Notes: generated by a model not told the origin, from the letters alone. DNA of 14,128 bases from Thermodesulfovibrio sp. (GCA_027016675.1 JALUSH010000118.1:1-14128); one strand, 5' to 3'. Counted from the stretch's first letter, positions 1 through 6,927 are shown. Numbers and translations: made by a program.

Positions 1-82
1 CTTCTGTCCAATTTGTGGTATCAATACCGATACCAAATGTTATTTTTCTGATATCCTCTATAATTTGCTTTCTATGCACCAT
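1..82 (-). CDS. 5' end of an unrecognised gene, cut by the window edge
   Basis: An open frame starts at an ATG at 82-80 on the minus strand and runs off the left edge with 27 codons visible, beginning MVHRKQIIEDIRKITFGIG. An in-frame TAA lies seven codons upstream, so this ATG is the first possible one. Composition and codon use look protein-like, and it lies downstream of, and in the same direction as, the EVE-nuclease gene and the 70-residue gene, so it may belong to the same cluster. The ribosome binding site is weak (a purine-rich AGAGAAAAAG just upstream). I do not recognise the family from this fragment, and it could be spurious. Confidence 0.4.
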   Translation of the reverse strand, partial: MVHRKQIIEDIRKITFGIGIDTTNWTE

Positions 83-214
83 ACTTTTTCTCTGGTTATG
101 TTATTTTACAAAGCACGGATTGTGAAAGAGTCATGATATCAAATTGAATTATCCTCTACATATGATAGCTGGATATCCTTACCTTGATTTTTATGCAACT
201 GTAAGGTTAACCTC

Positions 215-427
215 CTATATATTCCCTCTATAAATAAATGCCCGTGTTTCTGCTGAAAATCCTTTCTCAAAATTGCCTACAGGTGAAATTATCTGAACCG
301 AACCGTGTATTCTCAAAATCGGACAGTCTGACCTATAATCAGTTACAACTTGTACCTGTCTGCTTGTCAAAGAATGATCAGGCAAAACCAGTTCCATGGA
401 TTCATATGAATTGATTCCCTTACTCAT
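215..427 (-). CDS. small protein of unknown function (70 aa), coupled to the EVE-nuclease gene
   Basis: A 70-residue frame starting MSKGINSYESMELVLPDH. I choose the ATG at 427-425 because a consensus GGAGGT lies 8 nt upstream (436-441) and the start overlaps the stop of the EVE-nuclease gene by 8 nt (ATGAGTAA arrangement), which is typical of translational coupling. A longer reading from 457 would use an ATG lying upstream of that Shine-Dalgarno. The protein is mixed polar and hydrophobic with no signal peptide or membrane segment, one cysteine (Cys35), and a beta-rich looking middle (QVQVVTDY, ILRIHGSVQIIS). I do not recognise the family. The coupling suggests a function together with the nuclease, but the function itself cannot be read from the sequence. 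Confidence 0.65.
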   Translation of the reverse strand: MSKGINSYESMELVLPDHSLTSRQVQVVTDYRSDCPILRIHGSVQIISPVGNFEKGFSAETRAFIYRGNI

Positions 428-1409
428 CCTCATCCACCTCCACTGCAATAGCATCAATGATGGTGTGTTGTATATGCCCTTCCATGCCTTGTATTTTTTT
501 CAGTAATGATTGAAGTTCTTCCAGCGGTATAAACTTGCAGTATTCATTAAGCCCTATTTTTCTGAATGTAGGTCTGTTTATCTCTGCCATCACCCTGTCC
601 TGCCTTGTAGAAGGGGCAACAATGAACAACTTGATATTTAAAGCAGGAACAACTGCAAGAAGATCTGCCATTCTTAAAAGGCCAGAATATATGGAGGTTG
701 TGGTTTCAATTTCAAAGGCACATATTGGTGCATTCTGACGGAGCCATAAGATATCTATTAAAGAGATGCGGCGGATAGCTTCATCGTTTAATCCCATACT
801 CGGAAGTTCAGGCAAACAGCCCTCGCCTAAAGGTTTCCCCTGGAAAAGCCGCCCTCTGTCATTTGAGGCAATCCAGACCCTGCAACCTGTGGCTATGCCT
901 AATTTAATAAGCGCAGCCTGAGCCATTGAATGAGCCGATTCATTTTCGGGACTTTTGAATTCTGTTTCTGTAGTTAAAATCTCATTCTTTGTATGTCTTC
1001 TTTTCTGTTTTGTAGCTGAAATAGTCTTTTCCTGTTGTTTTGCCTCATCTATGAATTGATCTATCTTTGATTCTATCTGAGAAATGCTATTTGGTCGTGA
1101 GCGGATAACTTCTATTATTGTTTCTGCCTTTGGGCCTTCTAAAAGTTGTTGATTGCGCAAACCCCATCCATATCTTGGACCCAAGGCACTTGTTAAGACA
1201 TCTCTAACCTCTCCCAGGATAGGCACTCTATCTTCTCTGGACAGAACATGAAGAAACTTAATCGGGATTCTATATTGATAGAGATCTTCTTCCCATATAA
1301 CCTCTTCAGATTTAAAAGGCAATCCGGTAACAGTGGCAAGTCCGGCAAGGGCTTTATCAACGATAAAGGCAATATAATCTCCCTCCTGCCAGTCTTTGAA
1401 CCGATCCAT
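420..1409 (-). CDS. EVE domain-PD-(D/E)XK nuclease-like fusion protein, main (downstream) reading frame
   Basis: The 329-residue frame has two parts. Residues 1 to about 105 resemble an EVE domain (PUA/YTH-like fold that reads modified bases): QEGDYIAFIVDKALAGLATV, then SEEVIWEEDLYQYRIPIKF. After a charged, Lys/Gln-rich linker (about 110-155), residues 155-305 look like a restriction-type PD-(D/E)XK domain, with Asp219 in SLIDILWL, Glu233 and Glu235 in AFEIETTTSIYSGLLRM, and a following beta strand KLFIVAPS. Family knowledge: EVE domains fused to nucleases are proposed to recognise modified DNA, so a modification-dependent restriction role is plausible but inferred. The frame starts abruptly inside the EVE domain; the missing first strand is encoded just upstream in another frame (1410-1492). 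Translation could start at the ATG at 1409, giving a truncated EVE domain. The domain reading is fairly sure, the biochemical role is not. Confidence 0.75.
   Translation of the reverse strand: MDRFKDWQEGDYIAFIVDKALAGLATVTGLPFKSEEVIWEEDLYQYRIPIKFLHVLSREDRVPILGEVRDVLTSALGPRYGWGLRNQQLLEGPKAETIIEVIRSRPNSISQIESKIDQFIDEAKQQEKTISATKQKRRHTKNEILTTETEFKSPENESAHSMAQAALIKLGIATGCRVWIASNDRGRLFQGKPLGEGCLPELPSMGLNDEAIRRISLIDILWLRQNAPICAFEIETTTSIYSGLLRMADLLAVVPALNIKLFIVAPSTRQDRVMAEINRPTFRKIGLNEYCKFIPLEELQSLLKKIQGMEGHIQHTIIDAIAVEVDEDE
436..441 (-). promoter_or_regulatory. ribosome binding site of the 70-aa gene
   Basis: GGAGGT on the minus strand, 8 nt upstream of the ATG at 427-425 and inside the end of the preceding gene. 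It decides the start of the small gene and supports its being translated. Confidence 0.6.
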
Positions 1410-1492
1410 CTCATCTTACTTCCCCACAGCCCATGTTTCAGGCAGATGAGGAATGAATACCCTCCTATTTTGACAATACGTAAACGCGCCAT
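1410..1492 (-). pseudogene. N-terminal piece of the EVE-nuclease gene, displaced by a frameshift
   Basis: From the ATG at 1492-1490 the minus strand encodes MARLRIVKIGGYSFLICLKH followed by GLWGSK, which has the look of the first strand and Trp-Gly turn of an EVE domain. The continuation expected after GLWGSK is DRFKDWQEGDY, which is present but in another frame. At the junction (1407-1416) the five bases AGATG (minus strand) occur twice in exact tandem. Deleting one copy joins the two frames with no stop, giving a 355-residue protein that reads ...LWGSKMDRFKDWQ... across the join. In the frame as given, this N-terminus runs on as nonsense to 1193. Either the gene is inactivated or truncated, or the duplication is an assembly or sequencing error. 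Confidence 0.7.
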
Positions 1493-1510
1493 TTCAATAC
1501 CTGCAGGATT

Positions 1511-1539
1511 ATTATATTAGACTATGTAACAAAATGCAA
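1511..1539 (-). promoter_or_regulatory. putative sigma70-type promoter of the EVE-nuclease cluster
   Basis: On the minus strand a perfect TATAAT (1511-1516) is preceded by TTGCAT (1534-1539) with a 17-nt spacer. It lies about 18 nt upstream of the ATG at 1492, so its position fits transcription of the intact gene starting at 1492 rather than an internal start at 1409. The -35 match is poor (TTG only). Confidence 0.4.
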
Positions 1540-1592
1540 AGGCAACACCGGAAAGTAACATCTCAGCCCCTATAATTTAAACGCGGTTCTCC

Positions 1593-1620
1593 GAGATGCC
1601 GAAACAAGTTCGGCATGACA
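1593..1620. repeat. 28-nt palindromic dispersed repeat, copy 1
   Basis: A hairpin-forming sequence (core GAAACAAGTTC flanked by ATGCC and GGCAT, ending TGACA) that matches the right half of the repeat at 7068-7130. The bases that differ between copies (GCC/GGC here, TCT/AGA there) change in pairs, so the stem is kept. Upstream, a degenerate left arm (CCCTATAATTTA, then TTCTCC) may remain. The surrounding stretch 1517-1762, between the EVE promoter and the M48 gene end, contains nothing else I can identify. Confidence 0.6.
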
Positions 1621-1762
1621 ATCCCTAAAACGACCTCCATCTACTCACCCACGCGAGATTATTTTTGGACACCACTGATATTTTACCACACCTTAAAAAC
1701 GTTGAATACCTTTATCTCAATCTACATCCTTGAAGGGGGATGGTCTTCTGTAAGGTTCTTCT

Positions 1763-3196
1763 CTATCTTGTATAGATCCCTCTCAAAATAAACAGCCTTT
1801 GCTGGGCATATCTGCCAAGTTCAGAATAGGGATCAATGCGCACCTGCAATGAATATTCCTTTATTGCAGCTCTTATGTTTCCTGTATTTTCATAACATAT
1901 CCCCAGCAATCCATGCACCTCGGGGTTTTTTGGCGCTACTGATGCAAAGGCTCTGAGATGAGGGATAGCAGCTCTATATCGGTTCAAATTAAAATATGCT
2001 TTACCAAGACCAAAGTGTGAATAGGCATGGTCAGGGAAAAGCCGCAGGCTTTTTTTAAATCTATTAACAGCCTCATAATACCTTTTTTCTTTTAAAGCTA
2101 AAAGCCCCAGACCATAAAAGGCAGGTTGATAGTCAGGATAGATGGAGAGGGACTTTATGAAATACCTCTCTGCCTCTTTATATTCACCCTTTTTGTATTC
2201 AATCATTCCATAGAGATTATAGAAAGGTGCCTCTCTGTTTGCCTTCTCTATAGCCTTCTTCAGGAGTAATTCAGCCCTGTCTATCTTGTTTTTATTGTAA
2301 TACAGGACAGCCCTGTCATAAATAAAATAGACCCTATTGATCCTCTTTAGCCCTCTGATTGCCTGTTGAAAGACCTTTCTGTTTTTACCATCTCCTCTTA
2401 TTTTGTAATGTGGTAGCTGTCTTATCATCTGCAGCATTTCTTCCTTTCTTACTTCCTCCCTGGGATGTGTTGAGAGAATGGCATTCAGAAAATTGTCCTC
2501 TCTCCTTTTCTTGCCAAGGTTTTTGAGATACTTATTAATGGCAACTTCGAGCCGATCATGTGCCCTGATGGCCTCATAAGGGTCATAACCAAGCCTTGCC
2601 ATGTACTTTACACCAAGACGGTCTGCTTCAAGTTCCTGGGATCTGTCGAACTTCAACAGCAGGAGGCTACTTCCAATGGCACCAACCCTGAGGAGTGCCT
2701 GTCCACCGGATTTTCCACCCAGCGCTATACTGCCTGCCAGAAGACCGAATTGTTGTAATGTGCCAAGGGTAATCCTTTCAGCAGTATGTCTTGCCATTAC
2801 ATGGCCCACCTCATGACCTATTACTGCTGCAAATTGAGCCTCATTGTCCAGCTCAGCAAGAAGACCCCTTGTGATTGCCACATACCCGGGCAGTGCAAAG
2901 GCATTCGGCAAAGAAGTGTTCTGTATAACAAAGGTCATGGGGAGATAGGGTCTTTCAGAGTTTTTCCAGATCTTCTTCACTATTTTCTCAAGATACCTCT
3001 TCAGTCTTTCATCCCTGTACTCCCCACCATAGGACCATTTCAGGGACGGTGCTGCCTCTCTACCTATATTTATCTCTTCGGATTCTGATACAAGCATGAA
3101 CTCGTACCTGCCTGTAACAGGATTTACTGCACAGGTGACAAGGACAAGCAATAAAGGAATAAGAATTATCCTTAATAAGCGTATCCCTTTATCCAT
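1763..3196 (-). CDS. M48-family metalloprotease with C-terminal TPRs (BepA-like), probable lipoprotein
   Basis: A zinc metallopeptidase of the outer-membrane quality-control type (BepA/YfgC-like). The chosen start ATG 3196 gives 477 residues: a short basic end and hydrophobic stretch (LLRIILIPLLLVLVTC) and then AVNPVTGRYEF, the usual mature N-terminus of this family, so Cys22 is a likely lipidated residue although the lipobox (LVTC) has Thr where Gly or Ala is normal. The active site HEVGH is at 128-132 and the third-ligand motif ELEAD at 188-192; THPREEVR (about 243) is also family-typical. From about residue 290 to the end, roughly five TPRs follow, likely for substrate or Bam-complex contact in the periplasm. 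A longer reading from 3226 is possible but lacks a better ribosome site. The start overlaps the end of the AddB-like gene by 25 nt. Confidence 0.9.
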   Translation of the reverse strand: MDKGIRLLRIILIPLLLVLVTCAVNPVTGRYEFMLVSESEEINIGREAAPSLKWSYGGEYRDERLKRYLEKIVKKIWKNSERPYLPMTFVIQNTSLPNAFALPGYVAITRGLLAELDNEAQFAAVIGHEVGHVMARHTAERITLGTLQQFGLLAGSIALGGKSGGQALLRVGAIGSSLLLLKFDRSQELEADRLGVKYMARLGYDPYEAIRAHDRLEVAINKYLKNLGKKRREDNFLNAILSTHPREEVRKEEMLQMIRQLPHYKIRGDGKNRKVFQQAIRGLKRINRVYFIYDRAVLYYNKNKIDRAELLLKKAIEKANREAPFYNLYGMIEYKKGEYKEAERYFIKSLSIYPDYQPAFYGLGLLALKEKRYYEAVNRFKKSLRLFPDHAYSHFGLGKAYFNLNRYRAAIPHLRAFASVAPKNPEVHGLLGICYENTGNIRAAIKEYSLQVRIDPYSELGRYAQQRLFILRGIYTR

Positions 3197-6021
3197 TGTG
3201 TTCCACATACATCCTGGTATAAGCATTCAGGACAGTTTTTACGCATATCAGTGGTAGGAAAAAAGTCTACATCAGGGTCAAATAACTCCTCCAGGAGTTT
3301 CCTGATTATAACTTTTATTATATTAAATTCATCCTCTGTATTAATAACTTTCACTTCAGCCCTTTCGTCTAACCTGCCTTTACCAAGAAGGAGATAATGC
3401 CCCTCCACTGGAATATCAAAGATTCCCTCGCAAAGAAGCATATAAAGAGGTATCTGGATAGACCCAATAGAATCTGACCATGTTTTTCTGTCAGCATCTT
3501 TCAGATTATTGAATCTTATTTTCAAATGGTTCTCAGAAGAGGCAATCTTATAATCAATAAGCATGATTCTCTCTCCATCTCCTATCAGGCGTCTCATCTC
3601 TATCCTGTCAATGATACCTTTGAGCCTGAAACCATGAAATTCTATATTAAATAACTTTTCAGTGGCAATGGTCCGTATCTCTATGCCCTTTTTTATCATT
3701 GTCCTGTAATAGTCATTGATCAGGTCAGCCATACGTTTCTTTACCTGCCTTTTGATAAGATAAAACGCGCCAGTTATGTGCCTTCCATAATGTCTTTCAA
3801 AGACTCTGTCCACAATGTCATGGATTCGATTGATATCAAGATGCTCCTTCTTCAGTGTAACACCTGTTATTGGCTTAAAGAACTCTCCCAGTATCTGGTG
3901 AACGATTATCCCTACATCCCTTCTGTCAGGATCAGGAGTTATCTCATTCTTTTCACTAAGTCGCAATACATAACGATAATAAAAACGCACAGGGCATTTG
4001 ATATAATCATCCAGAGAGGTAGCACTGAACTGGAATTCCCTGAGAACATCAATAACTTCTTCTGACTTCTTGATAGATGAAGGAATCTGGTTATCCAGCC
4101 TTATCTCGTATCTTATAGGCTTAACAAATCTATCTGAATCTACAACCCCTATCTGTTTTTCCTTCTCCCAGATAAGCTTTTCAATAAACCTGCTCTTTTC
4201 AGTCTTGTCATTCTCCACATAAAAGAGGTGTACCTCTTTTGCACCTTTAATGAGGAGATCGAAATATGCACCTGTGAGAGTGTCCCTCTTTTTATATGTT
4301 GAAAGCCCAATAATCTCCCGAATCTTCTGAGGTATCAAAGAATCCTCATTCTTGCCCTCAGGGATAATGCCTTCGTTGAGATTGAGAAAATAGACCCTGT
4401 CGAACTTTATATTTCTTGTCTCAAGAAACCCCAGAACCTGTATTCCTCTAACCGGGGTCCCCTCAAAAGGGATGGTATGGGTCTTTATGTATTTTTTAAA
4501 GAAGTTAAAATAACCTGCTGTGGAATCAAATCTTACGGTTCTGAAAAGGGAGTTTTCAAGCTCATCAAAGGCCTTGAGGAATCCCTCACTGAAGGGATAG
4601 AAAAAGGCATGGTGAGAGGCAGTACTATTATGATAGATATACATGAGGACCTCAGATGATTTCTTCGCCAGGTCTGCCACATCTGTAAACTCCATAAACT
4701 TCAAGATGGTATTGGAATGAATACTCCTTATATGTTCCCTCAGTCTATCCCTATTGATTGAAGAGAGCTCAGATTCTTCATTGTCTCCTTTAAATATATT
4801 ATCTATGAGCCCCTCGATATCCTTAAGCAGGGCAAACACAATCCCTCGCTCCTTTAGTTCCTCCTCTATGAAATGAAATAGTATCCTCGTGATATCCTCT
4901 CTCTTTTCACCTCCAGAGGTGAAATATATATTCTTTGTGTACGGATGAAGAACAAATTTGATATATGAAGGGACATAAATCCTGTCATCCACAGTAGAAC
5001 TGATAACCTCTATGAGAGCTTCATAAAAGGCAAAGATAGGTGTTCTGAAGAGAGGGTAACCCATGGATATGTTATACTCCCTTTCATCAAGCATGCTCAA
5101 ACAGTAATGTAACAGAGGCATAAGTAGTTCAACCCCTGGCATGACAACAACAGTCCTCTCGTCTGCTCTGTGAGACTCCTTGAGTTCCTTAATCCTTTCA
5201 GCAAGTACGAACACCTGACCGTGGTTGTCAGGGCTTTTATAAATAGAGATATCCACTTCTGTATCATCATCTATGCTATCAACAACCTCAACAGGCTCAA
5301 ATATTTTCAACTGTTCCCTGATTACCTCTATATCCTGAAAGATAATAGTTGTTGCAGGATGGTCAAGGAGTTTTTTAAATATCCTCTTTTCCGTCTCTGT
5401 CAATAGTAGAAAACCTGACAGGATTATGCCTCTTCTTCTTTCTAAACTCAGGTCACTTTCAGATACCCTCCTGTATCTCATGGAACGTGTGGAAAGCCCC
5501 TGTCTTCTTAGTTCCTCATAGAATTTCCTGTAAATGAAAGAAAGGGTCTGGATCTTGTTCTCTGTTTCAAAGTAGCCCTTACCAAAGGCTGAGATATCCA
5601 GTGAACTGAGACTTACCGGTTTAACATCTTCGATAAGACACTCCTCTAAGTCCCTGAAGAGCCGCAAGCCTATTCCTATAAAATCTTCTACTTTCAGGAA
5701 ACTCTTTCCACCCAGTGGGATTGAACTACTTCGATGTATCTCATAGAGCATGGCAAGTGCGTCAAGGCTGCTGATCTTTTTATCCTTTATTCCCAGTTCT
5801 CTTTCATATACATAATCTATAAAGTCATCCATCGAGAATATTTTTGGAGGTATAAAGCTTTTCTTTACTCTTCGAGCGAGTTCTTTTCTTAAGAAATGGG
5901 CAGGTCTTCTGCCAGGAAAAACCACTATACTATCCGAGTAGTCTGAACGCCCATTATAAATCAGATTAGCCAGAAACTCTATAAGGTTCAGTTTTGGAGG
6001 TATCAATAAAACCTTTCCCAT
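3172..6021 (-). CDS. AddB-like PD-(D/E)XK nuclease with Fe-S cysteine cluster (double-strand break repair type)
   Basis: A 949-residue protein with the layout of AddB-family repair nucleases. The N-terminal region contains VVFPGRRPAHFLRKELARR, where this family has its first helicase-like motif; no Walker A lysine motif is visible, so the helicase half is probably inactive in ATP hydrolysis. The C-terminal nuclease is well preserved: His708 (GIIVHQIL), Asp805 (GIIDRIE), Asp823-Tyr-Lys825 (LIDYKIA) and Gln856/Tyr860 (QIPLY). Four cysteines, Cys676 (KCPVRFYYRY) and Cys930, 933 and 939 (NCPECLYQDVC), match the Fe-S cluster that pins this nuclease domain in AddB. The helicase partner AddA is not in the window. 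The start ATG at 6021 has an AGGA 7 nt upstream and follows the subunit IV stop by 8 nt; the 3' end overlaps the M48 gene. It could also be annotated simply as a PD-(D/E)XK nuclease family protein. Confidence 0.88.
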   Translation of the reverse strand: MGKVLLIPPKLNLIEFLANLIYNGRSDYSDSIVVFPGRRPAHFLRKELARRVKKSFIPPKIFSMDDFIDYVYERELGIKDKKISSLDALAMLYEIHRSSSIPLGGKSFLKVEDFIGIGLRLFRDLEECLIEDVKPVSLSSLDISAFGKGYFETENKIQTLSFIYRKFYEELRRQGLSTRSMRYRRVSESDLSLERRRGIILSGFLLLTETEKRIFKKLLDHPATTIIFQDIEVIREQLKIFEPVEVVDSIDDDTEVDISIYKSPDNHGQVFVLAERIKELKESHRADERTVVVMPGVELLMPLLHYCLSMLDEREYNISMGYPLFRTPIFAFYEALIEVISSTVDDRIYVPSYIKFVLHPYTKNIYFTSGGEKREDITRILFHFIEEELKERGIVFALLKDIEGLIDNIFKGDNEESELSSINRDRLREHIRSIHSNTILKFMEFTDVADLAKKSSEVLMYIYHNSTASHHAFFYPFSEGFLKAFDELENSLFRTVRFDSTAGYFNFFKKYIKTHTIPFEGTPVRGIQVLGFLETRNIKFDRVYFLNLNEGIIPEGKNEDSLIPQKIREIIGLSTYKKRDTLTGAYFDLLIKGAKEVHLFYVENDKTEKSRFIEKLIWEKEKQIGVVDSDRFVKPIRYEIRLDNQIPSSIKKSEEVIDVLREFQFSATSLDDYIKCPVRFYYRYVLRLSEKNEITPDPDRRDVGIIVHQILGEFFKPITGVTLKKEHLDINRIHDIVDRVFERHYGRHITGAFYLIKRQVKKRMADLINDYYRTMIKKGIEIRTIATEKLFNIEFHGFRLKGIIDRIEMRRLIGDGERIMLIDYKIASSENHLKIRFNNLKDADRKTWSDSIGSIQIPLYMLLCEGIFDIPVEGHYLLLGKGRLDERAEVKVINTEDEFNIIKVIIRKLLEELFDPDVDFFPTTDMRKNCPECLYQDVCGTQWIKGYAY

Positions 6022-6029
6022 TTAATCCT

Positions 6030-6419
6030 TCATAACAGGGGTAAGATTGTCAGTATAATGAAGCCAAAAAACAGCACCATTGTAATAATTAAGACCTTTT
6101 GACGTCCCCATCTTGTTTTATCTATCCACGGGATATACAAGAGCAGTAATATAGTTAGAATAGGTACAATTACAGTTCCAACAAATATCCATTTACCATG
6201 GAAATAACGAATCAACTGATAAAGCCAGAGGAAATACCACTCAGGCTTTGGTTGATAAGGTGCGGTAAAATCAATCAATCTGCCTATCCTGGGAGGCCAA
6301 AGAATAGCAAGAATGGTTATTAACTCAAGGGTAAAAAATATCACCAGCACTATCTCAAAGAGATAATCAGGATAAAAGCTCTTCTTTTTTGTATTATTGG
6401 TTTTGTCTTCTTTTGTCAT
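6030..6419 (-). CDS. cytochrome b6f-type subunit IV (cytochrome b C-terminal domain)
   Basis: A 129-residue membrane protein with three hydrophobic segments (about 20-41, 77-97, 108-129), as in PetD/subunit IV. The Qo-site motif PEWY is at 59-62 within PKPEWYFLWLYQ, and the preceding loop FTAPYQ is family-typical. It would pair with a four-helix cytochrome b6 to make the complete cytochrome b that oxidises quinol in the cytoplasmic membrane. The window has exactly such a b6 gene at 12798-13445, but in another operon on the opposite strand. I chose the ATG at 6419, which has AGAGAGAAGA just upstream; a TTG at 6425 would add two residues. It is the first gene of the minus-strand run with the AddB-like and M48 genes. 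No heme ligands are expected in this subunit, and none are seen. Confidence 0.9.
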   Translation of the reverse strand: MTKEDKTNNTKKKSFYPDYLFEIVLVIFFTLELITILAILWPPRIGRLIDFTAPYQPKPEWYFLWLYQLIRYFHGKWIFVGTVIVPILTILLLLYIPWIDKTRWGRQKVLIITMVLFFGFIILTILPLL

Positions 6420-6435
6420 GGCCAATCTTCTCTCT

Positions 6436-6465
6436 ATGTTAAAACAGAATCAGTAAATGGTTCAA
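6436..6465 (-). promoter_or_regulatory. weak candidate promoter for the subunit IV-addB-M48 run
   Basis: Minus strand TTGAAC (6460-6465), an 18-nt spacer, and TAACAT (6436-6441), each matching 4 of 6 consensus positions and placed just upstream of the ribosome site of the first gene. It is suggestive only. Confidence 0.25.
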
Positions 6466-6500
6466 CCTGGCAATAACGATTAATGATAGAGAAGGTATTG

Positions 6501-6540
6501 TAGGACAGGTGGGCATTGACTGAACTGCTCACCTATCCTA
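6501..6540. repeat. short, internally deleted copy of the GGACAGGTGGG palindromic element
   Basis: Inverted ends TAGGACAGGTG (6501-6511) and CACCTATCCTA (6530-6540) match with one mismatch. The inside (GGGCATTGAC...CTGCTCA) aligns with the left end of the larger element at 8543-8682, and the right terminus CACCTATCC is shared, so this looks like the same element with its middle deleted. The single mismatch within the terminal repeat is at the same position in both copies. The TA at each end could be a target duplication or part of the inverted repeat. Confidence 0.6.
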
Positions 6541-6665
6541 AACGTTCGGAGGGAAACTATCAACAGAAATTCCCTAAAACCCTGCGCAGGGTGATGAAGT
6601 AAGGGTTTGAATGAGTCTATGGCAATCGGTAATTTCAGGTGGAAGTTTTGGTATCATAGTGTTGT
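6541..6665. other. non-coding stretch with local hairpins, function unknown
   Basis: No convincing ORF is present. Local structure includes AGGGAA/TTCCCT (6550-6555 with 6570-6575) and a perfect 14-nt palindrome ACCCTGCGCAGGGT (6579-6592), followed by an AGGGTTT that could pair instead with AAACCCT. It could be an untranslated RNA, a leader, or decayed mobile DNA. It does not match a riboswitch class I recognise. Confidence 0.3.
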
Positions 6666-6691
6666 TAAGCCCTTATGGTATTAACTTTTAT

Positions 6692-6750
6692 CCAAATCCA
6701 GCGATAAGGTTTCAGTAGGAGTGGCGGTTTTTAGTTACAGCTGGATTTGG
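6692..6750. repeat. 11-bp perfect inverted repeat upstream of the small Cys-rich ORF
   Basis: CCAAATCCAGC (6692-6702) and GCTGGATTTGG (6740-6750) are exact reverse complements separated by 37 nt. The repeat ends 29 nt before the start of the small ORF, so it may be a leader structure or operator of that gene. There is no T-run suitable for a plus-strand terminator beyond the short TTTTT after the right arm. Confidence 0.45.
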
Positions 6751-6779
6751 TTTTTACATTGTCATCAAGGGTTATCTTT

Positions 6780-6911
6780 ATGCCAAAAATGAAAAAGAGC
6801 ACCAAGAATAAGAGAAAAGAAACAAAAACAACGTGTATCAATAAAGACTGCAAGCTTCGAAAGGCAGGTTGTAAGGGGTATGAAGGATGCCCTGGGTTTG
6901 TTAAGAAATAG
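6780..6911 (+). CDS. 43-aa basic, cysteine-rich small protein (putative metal-binding)
   Basis: A short frame too small for most gene finders. The first half is very lysine-rich (MPKMKKSTKNKRKETKTT). The second half carries four cysteines at 19, 24, 31 and 37 in CINKDCKLRKAGCKGYEGCP, followed by GFVKK. The spacing and the GC-G-x-EGCPGF ending look like a small zinc-ribbon or knuckle and like a real protein rather than random translation; the opposite-strand frame over the same bases (6765-6983) has no such features. The ATG at 6780 has AAGGG 8 nt upstream; a second ATG is at 6789. It is monocistronic between divergent operons. The role is unknown; DNA or RNA binding is a guess from charge and cysteines. 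Confidence 0.6.
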   Translation: MPKMKKSTKNKRKETKTTCINKDCKLRKAGCKGYEGCPGFVKK

Positions 6912-6927
6912 GCACTTAAAATTTCCC

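Noticed and set aside
535..738. 67-codon plus-strand frame inside the EVE-nuclease gene
   Set aside because: Antisense to the nuclease-like domain, and no supporting signal was found.
1193..1409. Continuation of the 99-codon minus frame beyond the EVE N-terminus
   Set aside because: Past the duplicated pentamer it is out-of-frame reading of the EVE domain; only its first 26 residues are meaningful.
6541..6665. A riboswitch upstream of the small Cys-rich ORF
   Set aside because: I looked for the conserved cores of common classes and could not match any; kept only as an unassigned structured stretch.
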